Below are positions 28,223 through 35,908 of a stretch of 41,373 bases of DNA, piece by piece (position 1 is the first letter of the stretch; the number at the start of each line of letters is the position of its first letter). The notes beneath the pieces are model-generated. The model had not been told where the DNA came from. It saw only the letters and a list, made by a program, of their open reading frames with translations, and made no database searches. Both the position numbers and the translations under genes were made by a program. The stretch is taken from assembly GCA_020852595.1 (NCBI GenBank), contig JADZAK010000100.1:1-41373 (forward strand), in the 5' to 3' direction. The DNA comes from Rhodospirillaceae bacterium. Its GTDB lineage: Bacteria; Pseudomonadota; Alphaproteobacteria; Rhodospirillales; Rhodospirillaceae.

Positions 28223-28289
28223 GTGCCCAGTATCCGAAGTTCGTGTCACGGTAGCAACAGTGGCGTAGCGACCTTCGGAAACCGGGCAC
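28223..28289. other. 67-base hairpin in tilS-ftsH gap
   Basis: Arms 28223-28239 and 28273-28289 are 17 bases long and inverted, with 15 positions complementary: GTGCCC and CCGAAG against CTTCGG and GGGCAC. The loop holds a nested stem (TCG/CGA and GTCAC/GTGGC). It lies upstream of the ftsH promoter and past tilS. No T-tract follows. Function is unknown: terminator, small RNA or repeat. Confidence 0.55.
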
Positions 28290-28309
28290 TCGCCAACTTT
28301 ATGAATCTA

Positions 28310-28382
28310 GGGCCGCTTTTCGATTTGAAGGGCCTGACGCGAATGGCCGGCGATATGAGTAGGCCCTTCGAACCGGCGGCCC
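28310..28382. other. 73-base hairpin after tilS
   Basis: Outer arms GGGCCGC (28310-28316) and GCGGCCC (28376-28382) and inner arms GAAGGGCCT (28327-28335) and AGGCCCTTC (28361-28369) pair perfectly around a 25-base loop, with an asymmetric interior. It begins 27 bases past the tilS stop. With the hairpin at 28223-28289 it fills the 317-base gap 28092-28408, which has no credible gene. Confidence 0.6.
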
Positions 28383-28408
28383 CCGTGGAGGAAAACGCAT
28401 AGCCGGTA

Positions 28409-29752
28409 TCACAATTCAGCATCATCTTCCGGAAATTGGTCAATTCGCGGGCAAATAAACGCGGTTGTGAGGCTAACGCCCGGTAACGTTGCAAGGTCCG
28501 CCCGGATGTAATCAAGCACCGGGACGGCGGCCAAACCCGCCGAATCGAACAGCGCCGGCAGCGTTTCACGGACCCTGAAGGGCACTTCGACAGATCTGTC
28601 CAATTGTGACAGATCCTGCGGCGTGAGCCGGCGGACGCGAAACGCCCGCGCCGGGGGGAGGCCTGTCACATTGACCTCGAACCTTCCATCCCACAACACC
28701 CGCGCCCCGGCGCGCAGGGGCTGCTCGTCGGCGATCTGGGCGGCCTCGCGCATGACGATCAATGTCTCGCCGTCGCGCTGTGCCAAGGCCCCGTGCAAGG
28801 TCGCATCGCGCCACGGACCGACGCGCAGACTTTCATAGAGACGCTGGAGACGCTCGAAGCGCGGGCGGTAAACCTGCCCGCTCGCGATTTGAAGAATGGC
28901 GGCGAGCGCGCGCAGGCCGACCTCCTCGGGCGCAAAGACCAGCGCGTTCACGGACACCCGCGCGACGCCGCAGGCATCCCACACGCAAGCTTCGCGCAGC
29001 AGCGCATCGACATAGCGATCGAGCGCGGCGCGCGCGCGGCGCATGTGATCGGCGGTGGCGAGCAGGCGATCGGTGGAGAACCCTTCCCGCTCCAAGATCT
29101 CGCGCGCCGCCCGGAAGCGGACCCGCGTGGAGGCGTCGTTCCGGTTGGAGGGGTCTTCGATCCACGGCTGACCCAGGTCCTCGCAAAAGGCGACGAGCCG
29201 GGTTTTGGAAAGGCCGAGCAGCGGCCGCGCGAGGGCGATTCCGCCGCGTCCGGACAGCGGCGCCATGGCGGCAAGCCCATCGACCCCGCTGCCGCGCGCG
29301 AGACGCAGCAGGAACGTTTCCGCCTGGTCGTCGGCATGATGGGCGAGGAAGAGATGCGAGGCGCCGTTCTCGACGCACCAGTTCAGCATCAGGGCATAGC
29401 GCGCGTCGCGCGCCGCGCTTTGGGCGCTGCCGGGGCGGCCGCGGTACGAGCGCCCCTCGTCCCACCGCAACGTCGTGTGCGGGACTTTCGCCGCGCTCAT
29501 CCAGAGTTCGACCTGCCTCGCTTCGTCGGCGGCGGCCTCCCGAAGGCCGTGGTCCACCGTGAGGGCGTGGATCGTCACGTCATTTGCGCGCGCCCAGTGC
29601 GCGAGCAGCAGCGCGAGGGCCATGCTGTCGGCGCCGCCGGACACGGCGACGGCCACACGCGCCTTCGCAGGCACCGCCATGGCCGCCATGGCGGCGGCGA
29701 ATTCGCCCGCGATGTCGTAGGAAAAAGCGCTGTCCGGCTTTTCTACTTGCAC
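28409..29752 (-). CDS. tilS: tRNA(Ile)-lysidine synthetase
   Basis: TilS attaches lysine to C34 of tRNA-Ile(CAU) so that it reads AUA. The PP-loop VAVSGGADSMALALLL is near residue 32 and HHADDQAETFLLRLARGSG near 137, followed by the family's GIALARPLLGLSKTRL and WIEDPSNRN. I choose GTG 29752 (447 residues), which overlaps the last ten bases of cpoB (GTGCAAGTAG). The frame above it is antiphase to cpoB and lacks homology. A later ATG (MAAMAVPAKARVAV) is also possible. The end of the gene is followed by two large hairpins. Confidence 0.92.
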   Translation of the reverse strand: MQVEKPDSAFSYDIAGEFAAAMAAMAVPAKARVAVAVSGGADSMALALLLAHWARANDVTIHALTVDHGLREAAADEARQVELWMSAAKVPHTTLRWDEGRSYRGRPGSAQSAARDARYALMLNWCVENGASHLFLAHHADDQAETFLLRLARGSGVDGLAAMAPLSGRGGIALARPLLGLSKTRLVAFCEDLGQPWIEDPSNRNDASTRVRFRAAREILEREGFSTDRLLATADHMRRARAALDRYVDALLREACVWDACGVARVSVNALVFAPEEVGLRALAAILQIASGQVYRPRFERLQRLYESLRVGPWRDATLHGALAQRDGETLIVMREAAQIADEQPLRAGARVLWDGRFEVNVTGLPPARAFRVRRLTPQDLSQLDRSVEVPFRVRETLPALFDSAGLAAVPVLDYIRADLATLPGVSLTTAFICPRIDQFPEDDAEL

Positions 29753-30870
29753 TTCAGCTTGGCGCGCTCGGCCGCGGCCGGCTTCGCGACCTCGTCCGGC
29801 GCCTTCGGATAATCCTTGGCGAGACGGCCCAGCGCCGTGCAAGCGCCTTGCGTCTGGCCCAGGTTCGACATGGACATGGCGAGTTTCAGGAGATTGTCCG
29901 GACCCTTATTGGTCTTCGGGTAATTCTGGTAGCCGGCCATGAACTCGACGGCGGCCTGCTGATAGTCGCCGCGCACATAATGCGTTTCACCGAGCCAGTA
30001 CTGTGCGTTGCCGGCGAGCGGATCTTTCGGGTGACGCTTGAGGAAGTCGCGGAACGCGACTTCGGCGCGCGCGAAGTCGTTGCGGCGCAGGAGGTCGAAG
30101 GCGAAATCGTACTGAACCTTGGGCGTGCCGTCCGGGAGTTTCACTTCGCCGACCGGCGGGGCCATCGCGAGCTGGCCGGAATTCACGGCGCCCACCTTCG
30201 GCGGCGCAACCGGCGCCGGCGCGGGTTCGGCCGGCGCTTCGGCAACGGGAGCCATATCATTGGGGTCGGGCGGCAGCGGCTTGCCGTTTGCGTCGGTGCG
30301 AATGACGAAGGAGCCGTCGTTGCCCATGCCGCTCGCGGCCGGAGCGCCCGGCGGCGGCGCCGAAGCGGGGCGCGTGACACGCGGCGGGGTCATCGGTTGG
30401 GAAAGCGGTTCATCGGCCGAAGCCCGGCGCTGGGGCGCCGCCGCCGGGGGCGCGGACGGAATCGGGGGAGCGGCCTCGGCGCGCGGCGGAAGCGCGACAG
30501 CCGGCGCGGCGGGCGCAACGCCCGGGATGGCGGCCGCGCCGCCCGCTTCAAGGCGCGCGACGCGCAACTGCAAATCGTCTTCCATCGTCTTGAGCTGCTT
30601 CTGGAGCTGACCGACGCGGAAGTTGGCTTCCTCCACCTGCCCCGTGAGCTGTTCAATCAAGGCCTCAAGCTTGAGTATGCGGACTTGCAGGCTGCCCTCG
30701 TTGGGCGCCTGCGCCTGCATCTGCGCGATCGACTGTTCGATCTTGTCGATGCGCGGGGCGAGGTCGCGGGCGCTCTGAGCGGAGGCCGGCAACGCGGCGG
30801 TGGACATGAGCGCCGCGAGCGCCAGGCCACGGACAGCGGGGACAAAAGAGCGCGGGAGCGAAACCATCAT
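29743..30870 (-). CDS. cpoB: Tol-Pal accessory protein CpoB (YbgF)
   Basis: CpoB is the periplasmic protein that links the Tol-Pal machine to peptidoglycan synthesis during constriction. The 375-residue chain begins with a signal peptide (basic VSLPRSF, hydrophobic core, ASAQ cleavage near residue 31). A coiled coil (about 35-105, IDKIEQSIAQMQAQ...LEALIEQLTGQVEEAN) and a long Pro/Ala-rich linker (105-245) follow. A TPR domain (about 250-365: YDFAFDLLRRNDFARAEVAFRDFLKRHP) ends the chain. I use ATG 30870 with AAGGA eight bases upstream; a second ATG follows directly. The linker is longer than in E. coli. Tandem terminators separate it from pal. Confidence 0.92.
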   Translation of the reverse strand: MMVSLPRSFVPAVRGLALAALMSTAALPASAQSARDLAPRIDKIEQSIAQMQAQAPNEGSLQVRILKLEALIEQLTGQVEEANFRVGQLQKQLKTMEDDLQLRVARLEAGGAAAIPGVAPAAPAVALPPRAEAAPPIPSAPPAAAPQRRASADEPLSQPMTPPRVTRPASAPPPGAPAASGMGNDGSFVIRTDANGKPLPPDPNDMAPVAEAPAEPAPAPVAPPKVGAVNSGQLAMAPPVGEVKLPDGTPKVQYDFAFDLLRRNDFARAEVAFRDFLKRHPKDPLAGNAQYWLGETHYVRGDYQQAAVEFMAGYQNYPKTNKGPDNLLKLAMSMSNLGQTQGACTALGRLAKDYPKAPDEVAKPAAAERAKLKCK

Positions 30871-31012
30871 GGTCAATTCCTTCTGCGCGTCCGCGGCAAA
30901 TTTCGGGAACGATAAGGGGGGCCGCGTCAGGACACTGCACATATGCCGGGGAACGCGCCCGGCACGTAAACCGGGCTACTGTGAATCTGTTTCACCATCC
31001 CGGCAAGAATAA

Positions 31013-31037
31013 GGCGCATGTCCGGAAGACATGCGCC
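31013..31037 (-). terminator. second hairpin of tandem terminator after pal
   Basis: GGCGCATGTC (31013-31022) and GACATGCGCC (31028-31037) form a perfect 10-bp stem with a five-base loop. On the minus strand it is followed by TTATTCTTG. It lies directly behind the 31048-31072 hairpin, making a double terminator. Confidence 0.65.
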
Positions 31038-31047
31038 CCAAAAACTT

Positions 31048-31072
31048 GCGGCTCCGGGGATACCGGAGCCGC
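31048..31072 (-). terminator. intrinsic terminator of pal
   Basis: GCGGCTCCGG (31048-31057) and CCGGAGCCGC (31063-31072) form a perfect 10-bp stem with a five-base loop, 13 bases past the pal stop. On the minus strand a run of five T (AAGTTTTTGG) follows. It should stop most pal transcripts before cpoB. Confidence 0.82.
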
Positions 31073-31085
31073 TTGTCAGCTTTTG

Positions 31086-31580
31086 TTACTGAACCGCCGA
31101 AACGCCGCGACGGTTACGAGCGTAGCAGGCGTCGTCCGAAGACACGCACACCGGACGCTCTTTGCCGTACGAGATCGTCTTGACGCGGCCAGCGGCCACG
31201 CCCTGCGAGATCAGGTACTGGCGCACGGCGTTGGCACGACGTTCGCCGAGGCCGAGGTTGTATTCACGGGTGCCGCGCTCATCGCAGTGACCTTCGACCG
31301 TAAGCGTACGGTTCGCGTACTGGTTGAGCCACTGAGCCTGCGCACGGAGACGGGTTTGGTCTTCGGCATCGAGGTCATAGCGATCGAAATCGAACTGCAC
31401 CGTGTTACCCACAACGGTGTTGAAGTATTCGAGCGAGTCCGGAGCCGGACCCGTCGGCTTCGCAGCGGCCGGCGGCGGCGGAGCAGCGGCCGGAGCAGTC
31501 GCCTGCACTTCAGTCTTCTTGGTCGAACAAGCCGCGAGCAGAGCCATGGCGGCGACGGCGGCGACGGTGCGGAGTTTCAT
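31086..31580 (-). CDS. pal: peptidoglycan-associated lipoprotein Pal
   Basis: Pal is the outer-membrane lipoprotein that binds peptidoglycan and TolB and is moved to the division site by Tol. The 164-residue precursor has a lipoprotein signal with lipobox LLAAC (Cys18 lipidated) and an Ala/Pro-rich tether (25-46). The OmpA-like domain contains TVEGHCDERGTREYNLGLGERRA, carrying the Asp and Arg that bind diaminopimelate. A C-terminal Cys pair (VCVSSDDAC) could form a disulfide. ATG 31580 follows AGGGGAAAAATAA. It has its own strong promoter and tandem terminators. Confidence 0.96.
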   Translation of the reverse strand: MKLRTVAAVAAMALLAACSTKKTEVQATAPAAAPPPPAAAKPTGPAPDSLEYFNTVVGNTVQFDFDRYDLDAEDQTRLRAQAQWLNQYANRTLTVEGHCDERGTREYNLGLGERRANAVRQYLISQGVAAGRVKTISYGKERPVCVSSDDACYARNRRGVSAVQ

Positions 31581-31696
31581 TTATTTTTCCCCTGATTTTT
31601 GGAGGTAGTTCCCAGCGCTGATTCGGCCACTCTTTTACCAGCAAACCGCGCAGACGCAAGAGCCTGCCCGGCTGGGTCGGGCTCCTTAGGCGCGGA

Positions 31697-31725
31697 AATA
31701 TATAACCTTTTGGGCGGTGTTGCAA
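31697..31725 (-). promoter_or_regulatory. strong sigma-70 promoter of pal
   Basis: On the minus strand -35 TTGCAA (31720-31725) and -10 TATATT (31697-31702) are exactly 17 bases apart, one of the best matches to consensus in the window. The start would be near 31690, giving a leader of about 110 bases containing a GCCCG/CGGGC hairpin. It lies in the 230-base tolB-pal gap, which otherwise holds no gene. Confidence 0.7.
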
Positions 31726-31810
31726 AGAAGTAGCAGCCAACGCTGTGCGGTGCACAACGAAGGCCGCAGCTAAACTCTTGTTACAGGGAATGCAAGACCA
31801 ATCGCGCAAA

Positions 31811-33142
31811 TTAAGGAATAAGCGGCGACCAGGCCGGATCCGACGCATCCTGCGGCGTGATAATTTCTCTTTGATTATAACCAGTTAGGTCGATCGAGTA
31901 GAGACGGGTGCGGCCCCCGTTGCGCGACTGGGCGAAGTACATCAGCACGCGGCCATTGGGGGCCCAGGTGGGAGCCTCGACCAGGAATCCCTGGGCCAGC
32001 AGGCGCTCGCCCGAGCCGTCGGGCTTCATGACACCAATAAAAAAGTTTCCGTCCGAGGTGGCATAGCGGGTGAAGGCGATGAGGTCGCCGCGGGGCGACC
32101 AGACCGGCGTGGCGTAGCGGCCCTTCCCCTGGCCGAAGCTGATGCGCTTCGGGTCGCCGCCGTCGGCGTTCATCACATAGATCTGCTGGCTGCCGCCGCG
32201 GTCGGAGGCGAAGGTGATCTGGGAGCCGTCCGGCGAGGCGCTCGGAGAGGTATCGATGGCCGGATGGTCGGTGAGGCGCGCGGTCTTGCGGGTGCGGAGA
32301 TCCATTTCATAGATTTCCGAATTGCCGTTCGTCGCCATCGAGAGCAGCACCTTGTTGCCGTCCGGCGTAAAGCGCGGCGCGTAGGTCATGCCCGGAAAAT
32401 CGCCGAGCACTTCCTGGCGGCCCGTGTCGATGTTGAACAGGTACACGCGCGGCACGTTGCGGAAGTAGGACATGTAGGTGATCTCTTGCGCCGTCGGCGA
32501 GAAGCGCGGCGTGAGCACAAGATTGGCGCCGTTCGTGAGATAACGGTTGTTGGCGCCGTCCTGGTCCATGATCGCAAGACGCTTCACTCTTTCAAGCGGA
32601 GGTCCGCTCTCCGCGATGTAGACAATGCGCGTGTCGAAGTAGCCGGTCTCGCCGGTGATGGCGGTGTAGATGCGGTCCGCGATGAGGTGCGCGACGCGGC
32701 GGAAGTTCTCGGGCTGCGTGGTGTAGGCCTGGCCTTCCATCTGCTGGCCGCCGAACACGTCCCACAGACGGAACGCGACGCGCGCCTGACCGTTCGGCAG
32801 CGGTTCGACCGCGCCCTGAACGAGGGCTTGGGCCGCCAATGTACGCCAATCCTGGAAGCGCGGCTGCACGTCGAGCGAGGTCAGATCTTGCAGGAAGCCT
32901 TTCGGATCGAGCGGACGGAAGAGGCCCGAGCGCTCAAGATCGGCGGTGATGATCTGCGAGATATCGCGCCCGAGCTGCTGCACCTCGGGGCTGGCGCCCG
33001 GAAACACGGTGACGGCGATGGGCATCGGCTCGACGCGGCCGCGGGTGATGTCGAGGCGCACCTGCGCTTCGGCCTGCGGCACAAAAAGAGCCATCAAGGC
33101 GGCCACAACGCCGGCGCCGGCAATCTTCTTCAAATTAATCAC
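31811..33142 (-). CDS. tolB: Tol-Pal periplasmic protein TolB
   Basis: TolB is the periplasmic beta-propeller that shuttles between Pal and TolA. A signal peptide (MINLKKIAGAGVVAALMALFVPQAEA, cleavage near 26) precedes the TolB N-domain (about 27-165). A six-bladed propeller with repeated blades follows (LTPRFSPTAQEITYMSYF, YAPRFTPDGNKVLLSM, DTSPSASPDGSQITFASD, YATPVWSPRGDLIAFTR). The length of 443 is normal. The start is GTG 33142 with GGAG eight bases upstream. It lies 117 bases after tolA. Confidence 0.96.
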   Translation of the reverse strand: MINLKKIAGAGVVAALMALFVPQAEAQVRLDITRGRVEPMPIAVTVFPGASPEVQQLGRDISQIITADLERSGLFRPLDPKGFLQDLTSLDVQPRFQDWRTLAAQALVQGAVEPLPNGQARVAFRLWDVFGGQQMEGQAYTTQPENFRRVAHLIADRIYTAITGETGYFDTRIVYIAESGPPLERVKRLAIMDQDGANNRYLTNGANLVLTPRFSPTAQEITYMSYFRNVPRVYLFNIDTGRQEVLGDFPGMTYAPRFTPDGNKVLLSMATNGNSEIYEMDLRTRKTARLTDHPAIDTSPSASPDGSQITFASDRGGSQQIYVMNADGGDPKRISFGQGKGRYATPVWSPRGDLIAFTRYATSDGNFFIGVMKPDGSGERLLAQGFLVEAPTWAPNGRVLMYFAQSRNGGRTRLYSIDLTGYNQREIITPQDASDPAWSPLIP

Positions 33143-33259
33143 GCATTCGCTCCGCAGTTACACCTACCCCGTGAGGGTAAGGTTGGATTGCAATTGTGGC
33201 GGCGGCGTGTCGCGTTTTCAACGCCAACGTCCGCGACCGCCAGATGAGTTGCATCAAGA

Positions 33260-34081
33260 CTAGTTAATGCGTCCTTGAGGCGAAAAGTTCAGGACCATTT
33301 CTTTAAAAGTGGGGTAATTCGCAGGTGTGATCATCGGGATCTTGCCGCAACCGAGCACCGCGTTGCGGGCCGAGTTGGCCAGCGTGCGGAACTGGGCGTC
33401 GACGAAATAACGCGCCATATCGACGAATTCGAACTTCTGCACCGAGCCGTCCGGATTCAGGAACACGCGCGCCTCGACGGACATCTTCTCGGCGCCCTCG
33501 GTGCCCGGATCGATGCGCCAGCAGCTTTCGATGTGGCGGATGATGGCGTCCTTCTCGGTCATGGTCGCGCGCTCGCCGAGCGTGGGCGCGAGGTTCTTGG
33601 CCGTGTCGGTGGTCTTGCTTTCCGCCTGCGGCTTGGGCTTCGGCGCGTTCTTCTGCATGTCCTTCAGGAGGTCCTGCAGCATCGCGACGTCGCGCTTCTT
33701 CGTGTCGGGCGGCGCGGGCTTGCGCGGCGGCGGCTTCACGACCGGCACCTCGGCCTTCTTGATCTCCTCGGGCGGCGAGGTCTTTTCCGGCGGCGGCGGC
33801 ATGGCGTCGGAGGGCGGCGCCTCGGCGGCGGGCGGCTGCTCGGCGGTCGGCGTGACGGGCTCGGGTTCCTTGATCGGCTCGGGCGTCGGCGGCGGCGGCG
33901 CGGCGGTGATCTCGTCGATCACCGGAATCTCCATGAACACCGGCGGCGTCTCGATGACCTCCCTATGCAGGAACGGCACGCCGATCCACGCGACCGCGAT
34001 CACGGACGCGTGGAGCATCACGGAGGCTATCAGGCCTGTGTTGGGCGTATCGCGCAGCATTTCGGTCGGCACTTTAGACAA
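33260..34081 (-). CDS. tolA: TolA-type energy transducer (proline-rich form)
   Basis: TolA spans the periplasm and couples TolQR proton flow to TolB-Pal. One N-terminal membrane anchor (about 15-36, GLIASVMLHASVIAVAWIG) includes the expected SxxxH-like pattern (SVMLH). The middle (about 55-130) is Pro/Glu-rich (PPPPTPEPIKEPEP) instead of the long Ala/Lys helix of E. coli. The C-terminal domain (about 180-270) includes HIESCWRIDPG and a Cys pair. The length of 273 is short. The start is uncertain: TTG 34081 gives MSKVPTEM, and GTG 34072 or ATG 34060 are alternatives. Assignment rests on position between tolR and tolB. Confidence 0.9.
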   Translation of the reverse strand: MSKVPTEMLRDTPNTGLIASVMLHASVIAVAWIGVPFLHREVIETPPVFMEIPVIDEITAAPPPPTPEPIKEPEPVTPTAEQPPAAEAPPSDAMPPPPEKTSPPEEIKKAEVPVVKPPPRKPAPPDTKKRDVAMLQDLLKDMQKNAPKPKPQAESKTTDTAKNLAPTLGERATMTEKDAIIRHIESCWRIDPGTEGAEKMSVEARVFLNPDGSVQKFEFVDMARYFVDAQFRTLANSARNAVLGCGKIPMITPANYPTFKEMVLNFSPQGRIN

Positions 34082-34112
34082 ACGAACTCGTCTCTTCCCT
34101 GGATCTCACGTT

Positions 34113-34571
34113 CTACCGCGGCTTAGCCGGATTTCTTGGTTTTTCTGTGACAAAGGCCACCTGCGTGATCCCCGCCCCGGTGACTTCGGCCATCACCTGC
34201 ATCATCTGCCCATAGGACACATCGGCATCGCCGCGCACGTAGACGCGCACATTCGGGTTGCTTTCGCGGACCGCGGTCATCTGGGCCCGAAGCGCATCGA
34301 ACTGGATATTGGTCTTTTCGTTCAAGGTCAGCGTGCCGTCCTTTTGGACGGTGAGCGTGAGCGGCTGATTGTCCTGCGGCAGCGATTTGGACGCGTTGGT
34401 CTGGGGCAGGTTCACGTCCACACCCTTGGTGAGCAGCGGCGCGGTGACGATGAAGATCACCAAGAGAACGAGCATCACGTCGACCATCGGCGTGACGTTG
34501 ATTTCCGCCACGGCGTGGAACGCGCGCCGGCCGGTCTTCGCCCCCGAGGACGGTTTGATGAAAGACGCCAT
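34113..34571 (-). CDS. tolR: TolR, Tol-Pal proton-channel subunit
   Basis: TolR is an inner-membrane ExbD-family protein that, with TolQ, harvests the proton motive force. The single span (about 29-46, PMVDVMLVLLVIFIVTAP) carries the essential Asp at VDVML, preceded by the family's EINVTPMVD. The periplasmic domain has LPQDNQPLTLTVQKDGTLTLNEK and the C-terminal VRGDADVSYGQMMQVMAEV. The 152-residue length is normal. ATG 34571 has GGAG upstream and is 15 bases past the tolQ stop. Confidence 0.96.
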   Translation of the reverse strand: MASFIKPSSGAKTGRRAFHAVAEINVTPMVDVMLVLLVIFIVTAPLLTKGVDVNLPQTNASKSLPQDNQPLTLTVQKDGTLTLNEKTNIQFDALRAQMTAVRESNPNVRVYVRGDADVSYGQMMQVMAEVTGAGITQVAFVTEKPRNPAKPR

Positions 34572-34586
34572 AACGGTGTGCTCCGC

Positions 34587-35300
34587 TTAAGCCGATTTCA
34601 CATCCAACTGACGCGACAGGATCGCGCCGAACTCGCCGGCGAAGTTGTCGAGACGCAGGGCGTAGCGCGACAGGTCGCTGGAGATCTTATTGTAGAAAAT
34701 GACCGCCGGGATCGCGGCCACGAGGCCGAGAGCGGTGGCGAACAGCGCTTCGGCGATGCCGGGCGCGACGGTCGCGAGGCTGGTGTCCGACGACGCGCCG
34801 ATGGCGGTGAAGGTGTTCATGATGCCCCACACGGTGCCGAACAGGCCGAGGAACGGCGACGCCGAAGCGGTCGAGGCGAGGAAGATCATGCGGCGGTTCA
34901 GGTGATCCATCTCACGCTCAAGGCTGATCTTCATGACGCGGTCGATACGTTCGTGAAGCATCGCGGTGCCCGTGGCGACCGGCACGCCGCCCTTCGAGGA
35001 ACGGCGCCATTCGCGCATGGCGGCGGTGAAAATGGTGGCCATCGGTTCCCGCGGCCGCTGACCGACGCGTTCGAACAGGTCTTCCAGCGACTGGCCCGAC
35101 CAGAACTTCTCTTCGAACTGCTCGGCCTGTTTGAACAGCGAGCGCAGGCGGAAGATCTTGTCGAAAATGATCGCCCAGCTCCACAGCGACATGCCGGCAA
35201 GCACGATCATCACCGCTTTCACAATGATGTCCGCCTGCATGAACAAGGCCCAGGCCGACATGTTGACCACGGGCACCGTTGCTAAAGCCGTACTTTCCAT
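34587..35300 (-). CDS. tolQ: TolQ, Tol-Pal proton-channel subunit
   Basis: TolQ is the ExbB/MotA-family partner of TolR with three membrane spans, at about 25-45 (IIVKAVMIVLAGMSLWSWAIIF), 140-160 (FLASTASASPFLGLFGTVWGIM) and 175-197 (APGIAEALFATALGLVAAIPAVIFYN). The conserved loop ASTASASPFLGLFGTVWGI and the GIAEALFATALGL segment are diagnostic. The 237-residue length is normal. ATG 35300 follows AGGTGAACGA. It heads tolQRAB and is separated from ybgC by a repeat element at 35332-35443. Confidence 0.96.
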   Translation of the reverse strand: MESTALATVPVVNMSAWALFMQADIIVKAVMIVLAGMSLWSWAIIFDKIFRLRSLFKQAEQFEEKFWSGQSLEDLFERVGQRPREPMATIFTAAMREWRRSSKGGVPVATGTAMLHERIDRVMKISLEREMDHLNRRMIFLASTASASPFLGLFGTVWGIMNTFTAIGASSDTSLATVAPGIAEALFATALGLVAAIPAVIFYNKISSDLSRYALRLDNFAGEFGAILSRQLDVKSA

Positions 35301-35331
35301 TCGTTCACCTATTCCGTCTCTTATCCTTTTT

Positions 35332-35443
35332 CCCCTCCCCTGAAAGGGGAGGGTTGGGGAGGGGTCGTTTTCACTTCGAGGGTCGATTTAGCGTCGCGGC
35401 CGCTAAACGACCCCCTCCTGGCCTCGCCCTTTCAGGGGGAGGA
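35332..35443. repeat. MITE-like paired CCCTGAAAGGG repeat before tolQ
   Basis: One copy (35332-35367, CCCCTGAAAGGGG then TTGGGGAGGGGTCG) faces an inverted copy (35409-35443, GACCCCCTCC then CCCTTTCAGGGGGAGG). Between them GTCG-TTTAGCG pairs with CGCTAAACGAC (about 35382-35411). The whole forms a 112-base palindromic unit filling most of the ybgC-tolQ gap. Related single copies occur at 1-16 and 15466-15545. It may end ybgC transcripts or serve as a mobile relic. Confidence 0.65.
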
Positions 35444-35455
35444 AAAAACCAGATA

Positions 35456-35908
35456 TCAAACTTCGCCGACAAAAGCTTCGAACTTGGTTCTCAAGTGGTC
35501 CGGAACCGGCGTGGCCTTGCTGGTCGCAAGGTCCATGCAGGCCACGCGGACGTTAAACCGCACGATGTCCTGCGCGCCGCGGCGCACCACCTGGCGCATC
35601 AGAACCGAGGCCTTGCCGAGGCTGGTCAGCGCCGTTTCCACGGTGAGCGCGTCGTCGAGGCGCGCCGGGCGGCGCCACTCGATCTCGCCCGTGTGCACGA
35701 CGAAGACCAGATTGTCCCTGGCCTGCACCTCGCCCAACTCGACGCCGATGGCCCGCAGCATTTCCGTCCGGCCGCGCTCGCAGAACCGCAAGTAGTTGGC
35801 GTGATACACAACACCCGCGGCATCGGTGTCCTCGTAATAAACACGTACGGGTAGAACGTGGATGCGGCCCTGAAGTTCGCCGCCGACGGGCAACATTGCG
35901 CCGGTCAT
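35456..35908 (-). CDS. ybgC: YbgC-type acyl-CoA thioesterase
   Basis: YbgC is a hot-dog-fold thioesterase found in tol operons, active on short-chain or phospholipid-linked acyl-CoA. The motif [28 protein letters not shown] (about 22-49) contains the catalytic Asp of the 4-hydroxybenzoyl-CoA thioesterase family. [22 protein letters not shown] and a 150-residue length also fit. ATG 35908 overlaps the ruvB stop by four bases (ATGA), so translation is coupled. It precedes tolQ. Confidence 0.94.
   Translation of the reverse strand: MTGAMLPVGGELQGRIHVLPVRVYYEDTDAAGVVYHANYLRFCERGRTEMLRAIGVELGEVQARDNLVFVVHTGEIEWRRPARLDDALTVETALTSLGKASVLMRQVVRRGAQDIVRFNVRVACMDLATSKATPVPDHLRTKFEAFVGEV

Noticed and set aside
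28109-28402. 97-codon plus-strand frame in the tilS-ftsH gap
   Set aside because: It has no motif and no good ribosome-binding site. The DNA is better explained by the two hairpins and the ftsH promoter, although coding is not fully excluded.
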